Shown here: one piece after another, positions 55,700 to 64,000 of the stretch
Numbering within the stretch: the first letter of the stretch is position 1
How the letters are laid out: each line of letters starts with the position of its first letter
Origin: Bettongia penicillata ogilbyi
Taxonomy: Eukaryota; Chordata; Mammalia; Diprotodontia; Potoroidae
Length of the DNA: 64,000 nucleotides
Assembly: GCA_023548195.1 (NCBI GenBank)
Contig: JAJHZJ010000416.1
Coordinates: forward strand, 1,384,729-1,448,728
Reading direction: 5' to 3'
Position numbers and translations under genes: made by a program
The notes under the pieces: generated by a model
Told to the model about the DNA's origin: nothing
Database searches by the model: none
Seen by the model: the letters and a program-made list of their open reading frames with translations, nothing else

Positions 55700-56502
55700 T
55701 GGGCACACCATACTGGGTGGTACTATGCCAGAGTATGCCATGTCTCACAATTGATTTCAATGTTCTTCAGAGAGAAGTTCTTCAGTTTTGTCATGGAACT
55801 GGCATATGATACTGACAAACTTCTTTGGGCAACCAAATTTTGCTGTGATCTTCTACAATCCTTTTTGATGGATAGTATCAAAGGCCTTGGGAGATTGACA
55901 AGTATTGTGTACAGACACAGTGACTGTTCCTTGACCCTTTCTGAAGTTATACTGGCTCTCAGGTAGATGACTGTCTTCCAGGTGAAGGATCAGCCTATTA
56001 AGGAGGACTTTGGCAAAAATCTTGCCAGTGATGACTAAGAGAGAGATGCCCCACTGTGACTGGATAACCTATTCCCTTTTTCTTTATAGAGATAGACAAT
56101 AGAAGCATCTTTGAACACCTGGGAGATAACCTCCTCTTATCATATAACTTGAAGATTTTAGTCAGTTTTTGTATGAACAGTTGACTCCCTACCTTGTAAA
56201 TCTCTGCTGGAATAAGCATCAACATTAGGTGCTTTGCCACACAAGAGGAGCTTGATGGCATTCAAAAACTCTTCTTCATTTGATAGTTTAGCTAGAGAGG
56301 GACAGACTTCAACCTGAGGCATGTGGTGAATGGTTTTAGCATTAATTGGTGATGGACTATTGTTAATAGTATGGTAGTGTTCAGCCCATCTCTCCAGAAT
56401 CATGTCTTTATCATTAATCAATGTGGCTCCATTAGGGCTGAATAGTTGAGATGTACCATAGGTCTTTGACCCATAAATAGTCTCCAAGCAACAGAAAAGC
56501 AC
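55700..56502 (-). pseudogene. RTE reverse-transcriptase domain, decayed
   Basis: The frame at 56158-56502 is open for 114 codons: ILERWAEHYHTINN, then LPQVEVCPSL-like, and LLCGKAPNVDAY, matching the conserved 'S-G-K-A-P-G-x-D' RT motif. Downstream in other frames come LYKEKGN, LLVITGKIFAKVLLNRLI, and a short KAFDT (active-site palm A, normally T-K-A-F-D-T). The palm C (F-A-D-D) is deleted. Inactive. Confidence 0.8.
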
Positions 56503-56599
56503 TTTGGAGTGTTACTATACTGTAACTTGCCTTCTTACTGAGCCAAGAATTCTTCATCTCTAAGCTTCATTTGCACTTTACTTCTTTTTATTTTGTCAT

Positions 56600-57180
56600 T
56601 AGCATATGCTTATATTTTTAATGTTTTTAAAATTAATTAATTTATTTTTCATTTTCAACATCCAGTTCCACAAGCTCTTTAGTTTTAAATTTTCTCTACC
56701 TCTCTCCCGTACTCTTTCCCCAAGACACCATGCAATTTGATGTAGGCTCTACATAATATATATATATATATATATATATTCATATTAAACATATTCTCGC
56801 ATTAGTCATGTAAAGAAGAATTAAAATGAATGGGATGAATCATGAGAAAGAAGGAACAAAACAAAAAAAGATAGAGGGCAAATAGTATGCTTCCATTTGC
56901 ATTTAGACTCTGTAGTTCTTTCTCTGGATGTGGATAGCATTTTCAAACATGAACCCTTTGTTTTAGAACCTTGCATTGCTGAGAAGAGCTAAGTCTATCA
57001 AAGTTAGTCTTTGCTCAATGTGGTTGTAGAATTGTACAGTGTTCTCCTGGTTCTGTTCACTTCACTCAGCATCAGTTCATATCATTTTTCATATAATTCT
57101 TTCCCAGGTTTTTCTGAATTCCTCCTGCTCATCATTTCTTATGGCCCAATAGTATTCCATTACATTGTGCACTTACTTTT
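56600..57180 (-). mobile_element. L1 3' end inserted in the RTE
   Basis: Antisense L1 3' UTR with the same blocks as 3090-3762 and 42170-42890 ('acatattctcgcattagtcatgtaaag', 'cacttcactcagcatcagttcat', 'cctgctcatcatttcttatgg'). It includes a (TA)12 run at 56756-56779. GCACTTTACTTCTTTT (56572-56587) and GCACTTACTTTT (57167-57178) at the edges may be a decayed TSD. Confidence 0.82.
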
Positions 57181-57699
57181 GATGGAATTAAATGTTGCCT
57201 TTTTTAGAGATGGATGAACTATCCTGCTGGTAAACTCTGTGAAGGTCTCATTTTTCATTTAGCAGCTTCTGAATTTCTCCATAATTTTCATTAAACCAAT
57301 CTTAATGTTTGTGAATGTTCTGGTCGAGATGAGTAAATACGGCACTATACACAAATATCTGGAAGCTGCTCACTCCTTTTCTTCTCCACTGTTGCCAACT
57401 ATGTTCTGGCTCAGCTTTCTCTTCAAGTTAGCAGTAACAAATTGTTCACTCACAGAAAAGCACTCTAATCTGTTGGTTAAGTCTTCTGGTAGTTGTCTTG
57501 CCCTGGGGCTACTGTTTTAGTTGAATGGGAATGTTTAGCTTAGAGAGGATAAGTCTATGATTGGTTCAGCACTCTGTGATACACATCTTTGTCACTCTCA
57601 CATCCTAGCTGTCTCTTGTCAATATCATCACTGATTGCTGTGAGGGTACATCCATAAAGCTTTATTGCATTTAGGTAAAAGGAAGACAATGTTGGTGAT

Positions 57700-58400
57700 G
57701 AGGTCATGAGGCACATGAGCCATGTATAATGTCACTGTTGCTGTTGTTATTTTTGACTCCACTCCTCTCAAGGATTTCTTGCCATGTCTGATAGTCTCGA
57801 GCATGCTAACTTGTCCTCTTTTGGCACGTTGATGATAAAGATCTCCAGATGTTCAAGAAAATATTTTAACCTCATCAGGGTTTATCATGGTAGGAGTATA
57901 CACACTGATGATGGTGGTGTGGCACTTTCCTGCAAAGGTCAACCAAATTGTCATGAACCTGTCATTCACTTCTTTTGGGAGGCATGCAAGCTTGTAGACT
58001 AGATTACTTTTGATTGAGAAGCCCACACGGACTTAATGACACTCTCCATCACTTTAACCACTGTAAAAAATACATATCCAGCTCCAACTTTGGTAAGCTG
58101 ACCTTCACCTGCCAACCTTGTTTTATTCAGGGCACTGTTTGGATGCCATACCTACTGAGTTCTCTTATAACAAGAGCTGTTTGTCTTTTAGGTCTACTAG
58201 AATTCATGTTGTCTGTAAGTGTGTGCACATTCCTTGTGCCAATGGTGAGCAAAATCACCTTCACAAAAATTTGTGTACATTTTGTTTTGTATTTAGATGC
58301 CAGGGTAGGATTCCCACCTACTTCAATAAGCAGGTCAGGGTTAGATTAGGTGAAGCAAACAACTTTTAGGGCATTTTTCCTGGCCCCTTCTTCATATCAG
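57700..58400 (-). pseudogene. RTE endonuclease domain, decayed
   Basis: Recognisable pieces in shifting frames, 5' to 3': TIGTRNVHTLTDN and ALVIRELSRYGIQT (58290-58140, the T-W-N-V-R-T-L start of RTE endonucleases), GEGQLTKVGAGYVFF (58110-58060), GFSIKSNLVYKLACLPKEVN (58020-57965) and IISVYTPTMINPDEVK (57925-57875, the S-x-Y-A-P motif). In active elements this domain nicks the target DNA. Catalytic residues can no longer be expected to assemble. Confidence 0.8.
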
Positions 58401-59290
58401 GAGGTGAGCAGTGTTGTCCTTTTTTTCAGTTGATGTTGACTAGGATTGATCTTTAGAACCTTTCTTTTATTAAAATTTCAGCAGTGTGGTCCCTAAAAAA
58501 GGCTGCTAAGATACCCAGAGCCTAACAAATCCTATTGTTCCTTTAGTCCAGTGAGAAAATGTACCTATGGGTCACTTGTGTGCAGGGCTGTGACTATACC
58601 TCCCAGTGTATCTGCACCTGTTGTTCTATCACTTGCCCATGGTCACAGGACTTTGAGGTAGGTAAAAATAGTCAGATGGTATAGGTGATGTCTTTTCACT
58701 CACACATAAGTTAAATATAAGTGAGACAGAATTGCATGAAGGTGTAAGCCTTACTCTCTCTTCCTGAGTCAGCAAAGTCCAAAGTCAAGATGACTGATGA
58801 TGGCTCAAGATGCAAGCGATATTGGCATCTTCTAAGCTCTCCACAGTACCCTTCATGGACACTGGAACAAATTGTTCTCATCTACCTATTCTGCTGGGGA
58901 AATCTTCACATGCTTGGGATAGACAGCCCTCTAACTCACCAATGGGTTTGAGATCTCTTGGTTACCCTCAACCTGGTTTAGCCCATCAATCAAAACAATT
59001 TACCAGGGTGTGGCCTCTGCATGTGCTACACTTTTTGGGGTCATAGGTGAAATTTGGGTTACTAGTTGGACACCAAAATTGGGAAGCAGCTCTGGAAAAC
59101 GTTTGGTGGTCCTCACACCAAAGGTAGTAGTCTTCCCTGAGCACCTGTACACCCAAGTCTACACAGGAATAGTAAAATGGATGAAGGGAATAAATTGCCC
59201 AGATAATGATGTGATTGCCCACAAATCCATTGGTTTATCCTTTCATATATGTTAGATGGGTGATGCAAGAAGACAATGAGCTTTATTCAG

Positions 59291-60410
59291 AATGAAATAG
59301 GAGGAGATCTTACTGAATTGCATGAGAGAAATTGTGCAGCTCTTCCCATAATCCCAAGTTTCTAGTACATTTTATTTAAACACCAATATCCAACCAACCT
59401 ACAACCCAGGCATCACACTACTATTGAGGAAATATTTGAAAAACCAGAGAAAAGCCTGTAGTGTGTTGAGCACATGGGATGGAAATAAGAATTGCCCAGA
59501 ATGGAAAACTATATCCATTTTATTGTGACCTGCTATAATGGCAGCCACCATGAAGATATTAATGAGGTCACATATCCATCAAGGTTTCAAAAAAGTGTTC
59601 TCCCAGTAATTCTATATAACTGTGATGAATGAAATTGATGGAATCCTAATAAAGAGAGATCTCACTGAACATCAGGTCTACTGTACCTACCTAGCCATAC
59701 CACCCCCACATCCTATCTTCTTCACACTTGCCTCCTTGCTGATTAGAATAGCAAGTGTGTCCATGAACTCATATTTCTCCCAGAAACAGCAGGCATATCC
59801 ATGTGATGATATCCAGCTGTTGCCTCTAGCTAGCCCTCAAACCCATTTCTCATATTTCCTACAGAAACAGAAGGTATGTCCACGCTCTCAACCACAACCA
59901 GAAACATCTAGTCTTAGACAGGACAATAGTCAACCAATCAGAAAGGAGCACCACCAGGATGCCCAAGCAGGATGTGAATCCCAAAACAACAGAAGGGAGT
60001 TAGCCTGAGTAGGCACCAGTATAGTAATAGTAGAGAAATGATCTAGAGTGAACTTATGATGTAGAGAGGCTTCTTATAATATCATGAGCATACATACATA
60101 CCCTCATATGTTTTTCTGTATGCATTGTGGGTGATAACATGCCTAATTCTACTGCAGTTGGGATCCCTACCCTATTACTTACTAAACCCTTAACAAATCC
60201 CTCCTGCATTTTTAATATTCATAATTTCTGTTATGTAATTGCATTTTTACCCTACAAAAATCCATCTTGCTTTCTCTGAAGTCACTAGTTCCTCTTGGAA
60301 CTTGGTCTGCTTCATGAGAGGTGTCAATCTCAATAAATGCCAATAATTGGATTAGAAATGGTCTGACTCAGAGTTCTTTGATACAGTTCCACCACAACAC
60401 ATCATGAAAC
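59291..60410 (+). mobile_element. Possible LTR-type element
   Basis: The end portion has features of an LTR: 'tttttaccctacaaaaatcc' (TATA-like, 60245), AATAAA at 60333-60338, and about 65 bases to '..agttccaccacaaca' in CA form near 60400. The body (59610-60010) holds a 128-codon frame without recognisable domain and a near-repeat ('cccagaaacagcaggcatatccatg' and 'ctacagaaacagaaggtatgtccacg'). No TSD or TG start established. Confidence 0.35.
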
Positions 60411-61229
60411 CTTAACAGCTTTTGGCATCTCTGGGTGGGCATAACAAAATGTTATGATCTCAAAAGTATCACAACTTCAGGTAACCTAAAGGGCATACTA
60501 GAGACCATTTTACTGTAGCATGTTACCAACAAAGATTTTGCATTTAAGAAGTGATGTAACAGACATTGTATAGTTAGAGAAAGAGGTCAGATCACTGATA
60601 TAGCAAGAGTGAGAAATAACAGGTAGTCAGCACTGGTATGCAAGAAAACACTAATGTAAACCTATAGCATGTGGAATAAAACATCCCTGGAACATCTTTG
60701 GAGAGATTAGAATAAGAATTACATAGGATTAAGAATGTGTGGATGAATTTTCACCAGGATCAGTATCTAGAGGACCCATGCTAACACAACCATACATCAA
60801 CTGAAATACTGAAGTTAGTTTTGCCTTCCCAACTGTGCAAGAAAAGCAGCAATCCTGTGATTGGGAGTGTGTGGTTTTTAAGTAAAAATTCACTTTGAAA
60901 AGCCTGATTCTGAATATGCCAATTACAGTCACCATAGGACAGGCCTGGGAAAAAGCTGCTTTGTTGTCTGGCTCCCACACAGACAAACTCAGCCTGACGT
61001 GGGCTTTGAACAAACCCAGGTGTATGCATGCTGATTCAGCCTAGTTACATGACTGGACTTTGGGAATGCTGAAAGGGAGAAAAAGGAAAGAAGCACAAAA
61101 CATTTCAGCCCTGGGGTGTTCCTCAATGTCCATCTTTCTTTGAGGAGATACCCTGCCCCCTTCTCCCCTCCCCCTGCTTATATCTCTTGCCTCTCTTATG
61201 GGAAACGTCCACATATTAGGTGGGTGAGA
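60411..61229. other. Unassigned DNA
   Basis: No gene or repeat recognised. Confidence 0.4.
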
Positions 61230-61497
61230 AGATGCATGATGGAGTGGAGAGGGTGCTAGACTTGAGACCAGATAGACATGGGCTTAAATCCTGTCTTGTG
61301 ACCACGTAGCCATGTGACCCTTGACAAGTCACTTCATCTCTATGAATTTATGGGGTTTTTTTTGTCTTTTCCCTTTTTTGAGCTTTAGTTTTTTAACTAT
61401 AAAATGAGGATACCAATAAATGTGGCATTTACCTCTCAGGGTTGTTGTAAGAATCAAATGAGATCCTATAGGAAAAGTACTTTTATACCTTAAAACA
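61230..61497 (+). mobile_element. MIR SINE
   Basis: 'gatggagtggagagggtgctagacttgagaccagatagacatgggcttaaatcctg..catgtgacccttgacaagtcacttcatc' with a T-rich insertion at 61350-61380, then the tail 'cagggttgttgtaagaatcaaatgagatc'. Confidence 0.85.
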
Positions 61498-61499
61498 CC

Positions 61500-62370
61500 A
61501 TGCAAATCTTGCCATCTGTACCTTCACAGCATTTCTCCTGTTACACACTCTTTTTCTGCACTTATGTAGCCACTACCCTAGACCAGGTCCTTATCAGCTT
61601 TTATAGGGATCTACTGCAATGGCATTCTAATTGATCTCTCTGCCTAAAGTCTTTTGCTGCTGCAATCTGTTTTTCACCCAGCTGCCAGTAATTTTCCTAA
61701 AAGGCAAGTCTGACCATGCCACTCCCTACTCAACACATTCCAGTGGTTCCCCACCTGAGATAGGAAATATTTGAGTAACAAGAGATGGGTATGGGAGGGG
61801 AGTGACATGAGCAAAAAGGAATAGAAAAGATAGAATGTGTTTAGGGAATGACTAGGAATATAATTTATCTTCTTACGATAAAATACAAAGTCCTTTATTA
61901 GGTATTTAAAGCCAATAGGAACTTGGCCCCTTACTATCTTGTCAGTTTTCTTACACTTTCCTCTTCTCCACATGCTGTATGATTCAGCTATAATCACCTA
62001 CATGCAGTTCTTTGCAAATAAGACTCCATCTCCTAATGCTTTGGCTTTCTTCAACTGTACTCCATGCCTGGAATACTCTCCTGACATCTAATGCTTAGCT
62101 TTCCTTGCCTATTTTATGACAGTATAAATTTCACCTTCTAAAGGAGAACTATCTAAGCCTCCATGGTTCCTTTACTGCTAAGATTTGACTTTGAGATTGA
62201 CTTCCACTTAAGTTGTATATATTTTTGTGTACATAACTGCTTGCTTGTCATCTTCCCCACTAGAATGAGAGATCCTTGAGAGGAAGGATCATGTTTTCAC
62301 CTTTCTTCATATCCAGTACTTAGCACAGTACTTGGCACATAGCATTTAATAAATGCTTGTCAACTGATTT
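61500..62370 (+). mobile_element. L2 copy to its 3' end, carrying a 115-bp insert
   Basis: Collinear L2: 'tactgcaatggcattctaattgatctctctgcc', 'gctgccagtaattttcctaaaaggcaagtctgaccatgcc', 'cagtggttcccc', [insert 61753-61867], 'cgataaaatacaaagtcctttattaggtatttaaagcc', ending 'aatgagagatccttgagaggaaggatc..cagtacttggcacatagcatttaataaatgcttgtcaac'. Dead coding. Confidence 0.9.
61753..61867 (+). repeat. Templated copy of 62876-62992
   Basis: Direct repeat pair: both begin ACCTGAGATAGGAAAT and end TATAATTTA, with 'gagcaaaaaggaa' and 'gatagaatg' in between and about a dozen differences over 115-117 bases. In the L2 at 61500 this stretch is foreign, breaking 'ggctccctattgcctccaggataaa'-type sequence. 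In the L2 at 62635 it fits, so the latter is the donor. Confidence 0.88.
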
Positions 62371-62634
62371 ATTATGAGGTTACCATTGTCGCAGTCTTCA
62401 AAAGTTTTCTTTGTAGATATTTTCTTTTTCTATGATATGCATGTAATAACTAGAAAAAATCCAAAAGGAAAAGCAAAAGAGAAAACTAGAAAGAAAATTC
62501 TCAATCTAGAATTATCATGGGATAGCAAATAATAAATGAATGAATGAATAAATAAATAAATAAACATCTTCTACTCAATTACATCAAGGTAACAAAGGTT
62601 CATTTACTGCAGGAGAATAAGATATATTTAATTC
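62371..62634. other. Unassigned DNA with (AATG/AATA)n
   Basis: 62527-62566 is an AATGAATAAATA repeat. The rest is unrecognised. Confidence 0.5.
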
Positions 62635-63250
62635 AATTCAAAAAGATTTATTGATTACCTTTTATATGTAAGACATCACAGCTACTAGGAACACAAAGGT
62701 GAACAGAACACAGTCCCTATCACCAAGGAACTTAGAGTCTAAGGAGGGAGATGAGACAGGGCCTCGTATGTAGTATAAATCCCAATGTCAAAAGTACAGA
62801 GGAAACATGCAAAATGTTATTAAAAATTAAAGAAGGAGATGAGGAGATGAGAGAAGTCTATATAGAGAAAAGGATACCTGAGATAGGAAATGTTTGAATA
62901 GCAAGAGATGGTTATGGGGGAAGGGGATGACATGAGCAAAAAGGAACAGAGAAGATAGAATGAGTTTAGGGAATGGCTAGTAATATAATTTAGCTTGAAG
63001 GTGGAGTGGATGAAGGGACTGATGAGATGTTAGAAATGTAGACTGCAGCCAGATTTCAGAGAGACTGAAATGTTGGACTAAGAAAATTGGACTTGATTGT
63101 GTAGGCAATAGGGAGCCACAGAAGTTTGTAAGTAGGGGAGTGGCATAATTATATATATATGTATATACACACACACACACACGTGTGTGTGTGTGTTAGG
63201 AAGATTATTCTGGCAGTAGTGTGAAGGACGAATTTGTACGAACTACAGGA
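62635..63250 (-). mobile_element. L2 copy, 3' end and RT C-terminus
   Basis: 'attcaattcaaaaagatttattgattacc..agctactaggaacacaaaggtg..cagtccctatcaccaaggaacttagagtct', then 'caatagggagccacagaagtttgtaagtaggggagtggcat' and 'aggaagattattctggcagtag'. All antisense L2 in order. Confidence 0.88.
63149..63197. repeat. (TA)n(CA)n(TG)n self-complementary microsatellite
   Basis: A TA run, then (AC)8 at 63167-63182 directly followed by (GT)7 at 63183-63196. The AC and GT arms are perfectly complementary over 14 bases with no spacer. Inside the L2. Confidence 0.92.
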
Positions 63251-63354
63251 GGGCTCTTGGTAGACATTCTATACTAAGGAGGCCTCAGCAATACTTATAG
63301 GGTCTATATAAATGTAGTGACTAAAAGGGGGAATATCCCAGATGAGTTGGTCAG

Positions 63355-64000
63355 TCAGTCAACTACTACTTATTAAGGGCCTACTATGTGCCAGGCACTG
63401 GGCTAAGCATTGGGCATACAAAGAAAGGTTCAAAAAACAGAGCCATCTTTCAAGAAGCTCACAGTCAAATGGGGGAGATGCCATACAAATAATAGAGGTT
63501 GTTCAATCATTTCCATTGGGTCTGAGTCTTTGTGACCCCATTTAAGATTTTCTTGGCAAAGAGACTGAAGGGATTTGTCATTTACTTCTCCAGTTCATTT
63601 TATAGATGAAGAACTAAAGCAAACAAGGTTAAGTGACTTTCCCAGAGTTGCCCAGCTATGAGGTGTCTGAGGCCAGATTTGAACTCAGGAAGATGATTCT
63701 TCCTGACTTCAGGCCTGGCACTCTATCCGCTGCACCACCTAGTTACTCAGAAAGGATTAATTAGAGATGTGCTCAGAGGGAAGGCACTCAGAGAAAGTAG
63801 GGAAAAGTCTCTTGCCAAAGTTGGAACTCTAGATGAAAATTAAAGGAAGTCAAGGAAGTTAGGTGAAAAGGAAGCCAATGTCACTGGCTCACGGAGTAGA
63901 GTGGAATTAGGTATAAGGAGATTGGAAAGGCAGGAAGGCTCCAAGTTATGAAGGGTTTTATATGCCAAAGACAGGGGAGATTTTTTGCTTGATCATGAAG
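63355..64000 (-). mobile_element. L2 copy split by a SINE, running off the window
   Basis: Antisense L2 tip 'ctacttattaagggcctactatgtgccaggcactgggctaagcattgggcatacaaag' and 3' UTR. After the SINE, '..ggagattggaaaggcaggaaggctccaagttatgaagggttttatatgccaaagacaggggagattttttgcttgatc' continues the RT C-terminus to the window edge. Confidence 0.88.
63493..63752 (-). mobile_element. CORE-SINE with Bov-B-like tail
   Basis: The minus strand starts near 63752 ('gtaactaggtggtgcagcggatagagtgcc'), then the core ('cttcatctataaaatgaactggagaagtaaatgacaaatcccttc') and the tail 'ggtcacaaagactcagacccaatggaaatgattgaacaacc' at 63493-63535. Same family as 17600 and 21520. Confidence 0.88.

Larger units (their letters stand above)
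55445..59290 (-). mobile_element. RTE LINE with endonuclease and RT remnants, split by an L1
   Basis: Minus-strand order: 5' UTR (about 59290-58420), endonuclease (about 58400-57700), linker, L1 insertion (56600-57180), RT (about 56500-55700), cysteine/histidine C-terminus (GRAF..HTGLISHH near 55500-55590) and 3' tail (55455-55515). The palm with the FADD-type motif and the sequence up to the C-terminus are missing, an internal deletion. A 24-bp tandem duplication lies in the C-terminal region (55542-55589). Coding is broken by many stops. The tail is shared with the SINEs at 32089, 35485, 38068 and 42903. Confidence 0.85.

Noticed and set aside
59622..60008. 128-codon plus frame as a host ORF
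   Set aside because: No domain seen, and it lies within an LTR-like, internally repetitive stretch. Without a match I would not call a gene.
1..64000. CRISPR arrays, tRNA or rRNA genes, bacterial-type operons
   Set aside because: No regularly spaced repeats, no cloverleaf with intact A and B boxes outside degenerate SINE heads, and no rRNA-like sequence. The window is clearly vertebrate nuclear.

Overview
The window is vertebrate nuclear DNA, most likely from a marsupial. It is AT-rich and CpG-poor, with long microsatellites. It is packed with LINE-1 and half-LINE (HAL1-type) copies, L2 and L3/CR1 LINEs, two kinds of RTE LINE (one Bov-B-like), and MIR/CORE-type SINEs whose tails match the RTE 3' ends. 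The combination of RTE-tailed CORE-SINEs with CpG-rich L1/HAL1 5' leaders is what I associate with opossum and its relatives. That is recall of repeat families, not a database search. I found no intact host protein-coding gene, no tRNA or rRNA gene and no CRISPR array. The region reads as intergenic or deep intronic sequence.

Layout. 1-5 kb: a MIR-type SINE interrupted by an L1 3' end with a 15-bp target-site duplication (TSD), then a long L2 copy interrupted by a SINE and another L1 3' end. 5-13 kb: mostly unassigned DNA with a Bov-B-like RTE remnant (6.44-6.97 kb), a hAT-like fragment (9.04 kb), an old L1 3' end (9.5-10.9 kb) and L3 remnants. 13.5-16.4 kb: a nearly complete HAL1 on + (CpG-rich leader, ORF1, CA repeat, L1-like 3' end, no ORF2). 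18.3-18.75 kb: a coding-like block of unknown identity. 21.2-22.3 kb: an L3 containing a SINE containing a 432-bp LTR-like insert. 23.35-26.87 kb: an L1 with most of ORF2 deleted, abutting an antisense L1 5' leader. 28-42 kb: L2 and SINE mosaics, including three RTE-tailed SINEs with TSDs. 43.5-46.9 kb: a second HAL1-type element on -, bounded by a perfect 13-bp TSD, with an in-frame ORF1 deletion, a perfect 26-bp hairpin and about 1 kb of extra 3' sequence. 51-55 kb: L2 and L3. 55.4-59.3 kb: an RTE on - carrying endonuclease and reverse-transcriptase remnants, split by an L1. 61-64 kb: L2 copies, one holding a 115-bp templated duplication of its neighbour.

How the parts relate. The autonomous machinery (L1 ORF1/ORF2, RTE endonuclease/RT, L2 RT) is broken in every copy seen. 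The non-autonomous partners are visible beside it: HAL1 encodes only ORF1 and would need L1 ORF2 in trans, and the two SINE groups carry tails matching the two RTE types. Nested insertions and TSDs give relative ages: L2, L3 and MIR are oldest, then L1 and RTE pieces and RTE-tailed SINEs; the two HAL1 copies look among the youngest.

I did not find a convincing new biological system. The most unusual object is the 43.5-46.9 kb element. Element boundaries given without a stated TSD are approximate, by roughly 20-50 bases.
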